Assembly (NCBI GenBank): GCA_949293915.1
Contig: CASFFJ010000034.1
Span: forward strand, 1-5,178
Direction: 5' to 3'
Source of the DNA: an uncultured Christensenella sp.
GTDB lineage: Bacteria > Bacillota > Clostridia > Christensenellales > UBA1242
DNA: 5,178 bases
Positions within the stretch are counted from its first letter, which is position 1. Every line of letters starts with the position of its first letter. Shown here in pieces: positions 4,530 to 5,178 of the stretch. Under the pieces are notes generated by a model. The model had not been told where the DNA came from. It ran no database searches and saw only the letters and a list, made by a program, of their open reading frames with translations. The position numbers and the translations under genes are program-made.

Positions 4530-5120
4530 ATGAATATATTGTCAAATTTCTTTGCTTGTGTGCGTAGACAAACAGGGTTTTTCATATTTTTAATAATTAT
4601 GACAATATTAGCAATAGTTTTTGGTGTGATTGCTGCAATAAATTTTGATGGCGCGATTGTGACAATAGACTTAGCCAATATTGTATATATCAAATTCCTA
4701 AAAGGCAGTTGCGGCGTGGCGTATTTTATGTTTGGTAGCATTTTAGCCATCGCTGTTTATTTCATAGTGATTATATTATGTTGTTGTCGGCGATTTTTGT
4801 ATCCACTTGCAATTTTATTTTATTTATATTTGATTTACAGTCAAGCGGTTGTATTTGTTAGTATAATATTGATATATGGCATTTTTAATGTTTTGATATT
4901 ATTGATATTTTTAATAGTTTATATAATAATGTTGGCATTGATTTTTATGCTGATTATAACCGATTGCTTATCAATATGCGATAGTCCTTTCTATTTAAAG
5001 ACTTGTTTTAGTATGAATAGCAATATTTTAATTTATTCGATTTCGTTAGTTGTATTATCAATTTTGTTCTGTTTAATAGTTTGGGTGTTAAAAGCTTTTA
5101 TACTTTTACTGGTATATTAA
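4530..5120 (+). CDS. Multi-pass integral membrane protein, function unknown
   Basis: This 196-residue, very hydrophobic protein is of a family I do not recognise with confidence. After a short basic N-terminus (CVRRQT, cytoplasmic by the positive-inside rule), a membrane segment spans about residues 16-38. A polar loop follows, containing DGAIVTIDLANIVYIKFLKG. Further segments lie at about 63-87 (ending CCCRR), 90-125 (one or two passes), 125-147 and 165-195, giving five to six passes. Size and topology recall SpoIIM-like sporulation membrane proteins, but no diagnostic motif supports that name. The ATG at 4530 has no recognisable ribosome binding site; bases before it are nearly all A/T. Expression may be low or start differently, with ATG 4599 as the next in-frame choice, though that would lose part of the first membrane segment. 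It is divergent from the collagen-like gene across a 90-bp spacer. After its TAA only AT-rich sequence remains to the window end. Confidence 0.7.
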   Translation: MNILSNFFACVRRQTGFFIFLIIMTILAIVFGVIAAINFDGAIVTIDLANIVYIKFLKGSCGVAYFMFGSILAIAVYFIVIILCCCRRFLYPLAILFYLYLIYSQAVVFVSIILIYGIFNVLILLIFLIVYIIMLALIFMLIITDCLSICDSPFYLKTCFSMNSNILIYSISLVVLSILFCLIVWVLKAFILLLVY

Positions 5121-5178
5121 AAATAAAAATTATAAAATTATAGAAAATAAAAAAATAATTAAATAATAAAAATTAATA

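Noticed and set aside
4526..4750. Minus-strand frame opposite the membrane protein
   Set aside because: It is a shadow of the plus-strand gene; the plus strand has coherent membrane topology over its whole length.

Overview
The window is AT-rich DNA (intergenic parts are almost pure A/T) from a bacterium using the standard genetic code: TGG is the Trp codon and no intact gene reads through a TGA. Several features point to an anaerobic, probably spore-forming, low-GC Bacillota (Firmicutes; clostridia or an uncultivated gut relative). These are an [FeFe] hydrogenase, AGGAG-type ribosome binding sites, TTGACA/TATAAT promoters and a BclA-like collagen-type surface protein. The exact lineage cannot be fixed from this window.

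Layout. Positions 2-682 (+) carry the C-terminal end of an [FeFe] hydrogenase catalytic subunit, cut by the window edge. A CYTH-domain phosphohydrolase/cyclase-type protein (788-1321, +) and a short Cys-rich RNHCP-type zinc protein (1501-1833, +) follow. Directly after these, 1782-2012 holds a start-less, protein-like open stretch that looks like a gene remnant, then a cluster of 13-bp AT-rich repeats. A tRNA block lies on the minus strand, transcribed Gly(CCC), Met(CAT), Glu(TTC). It has a clear promoter before Gly, a second before Met, and a Rho-independent terminator after Glu.

The stretch 2727-3105 holds no gene I can support, although part of it is less AT-rich than its surroundings. Next comes a surface lipoprotein with an Ig-like domain (3153-3646, +), driven by a near-consensus promoter. 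It is broken by a 1-base frameshift in an A-tract at codon 4, and its promoter spacer contains a G6 run; together these suggest a possible phase-variable or decaying surface protein. Convergent to it is the collagen-like gene (3744-4439, -), preceded by a sequence resembling a mother-cell sigma-K/E promoter. Divergent from that is a multi-pass membrane protein of unknown function (4530-5120, +).

The genes do not form one obvious pathway. The left part is metabolic/housekeeping, the middle is a tRNA operon, and the right part is a cell- or spore-surface neighbourhood. The most notable points are the broken lipoprotein with its homopolymer tracts, the candidate sporulation promoter of the collagen-like gene, and a strong Shine-Dalgarno plus ATG running antisense into tRNA-Met.
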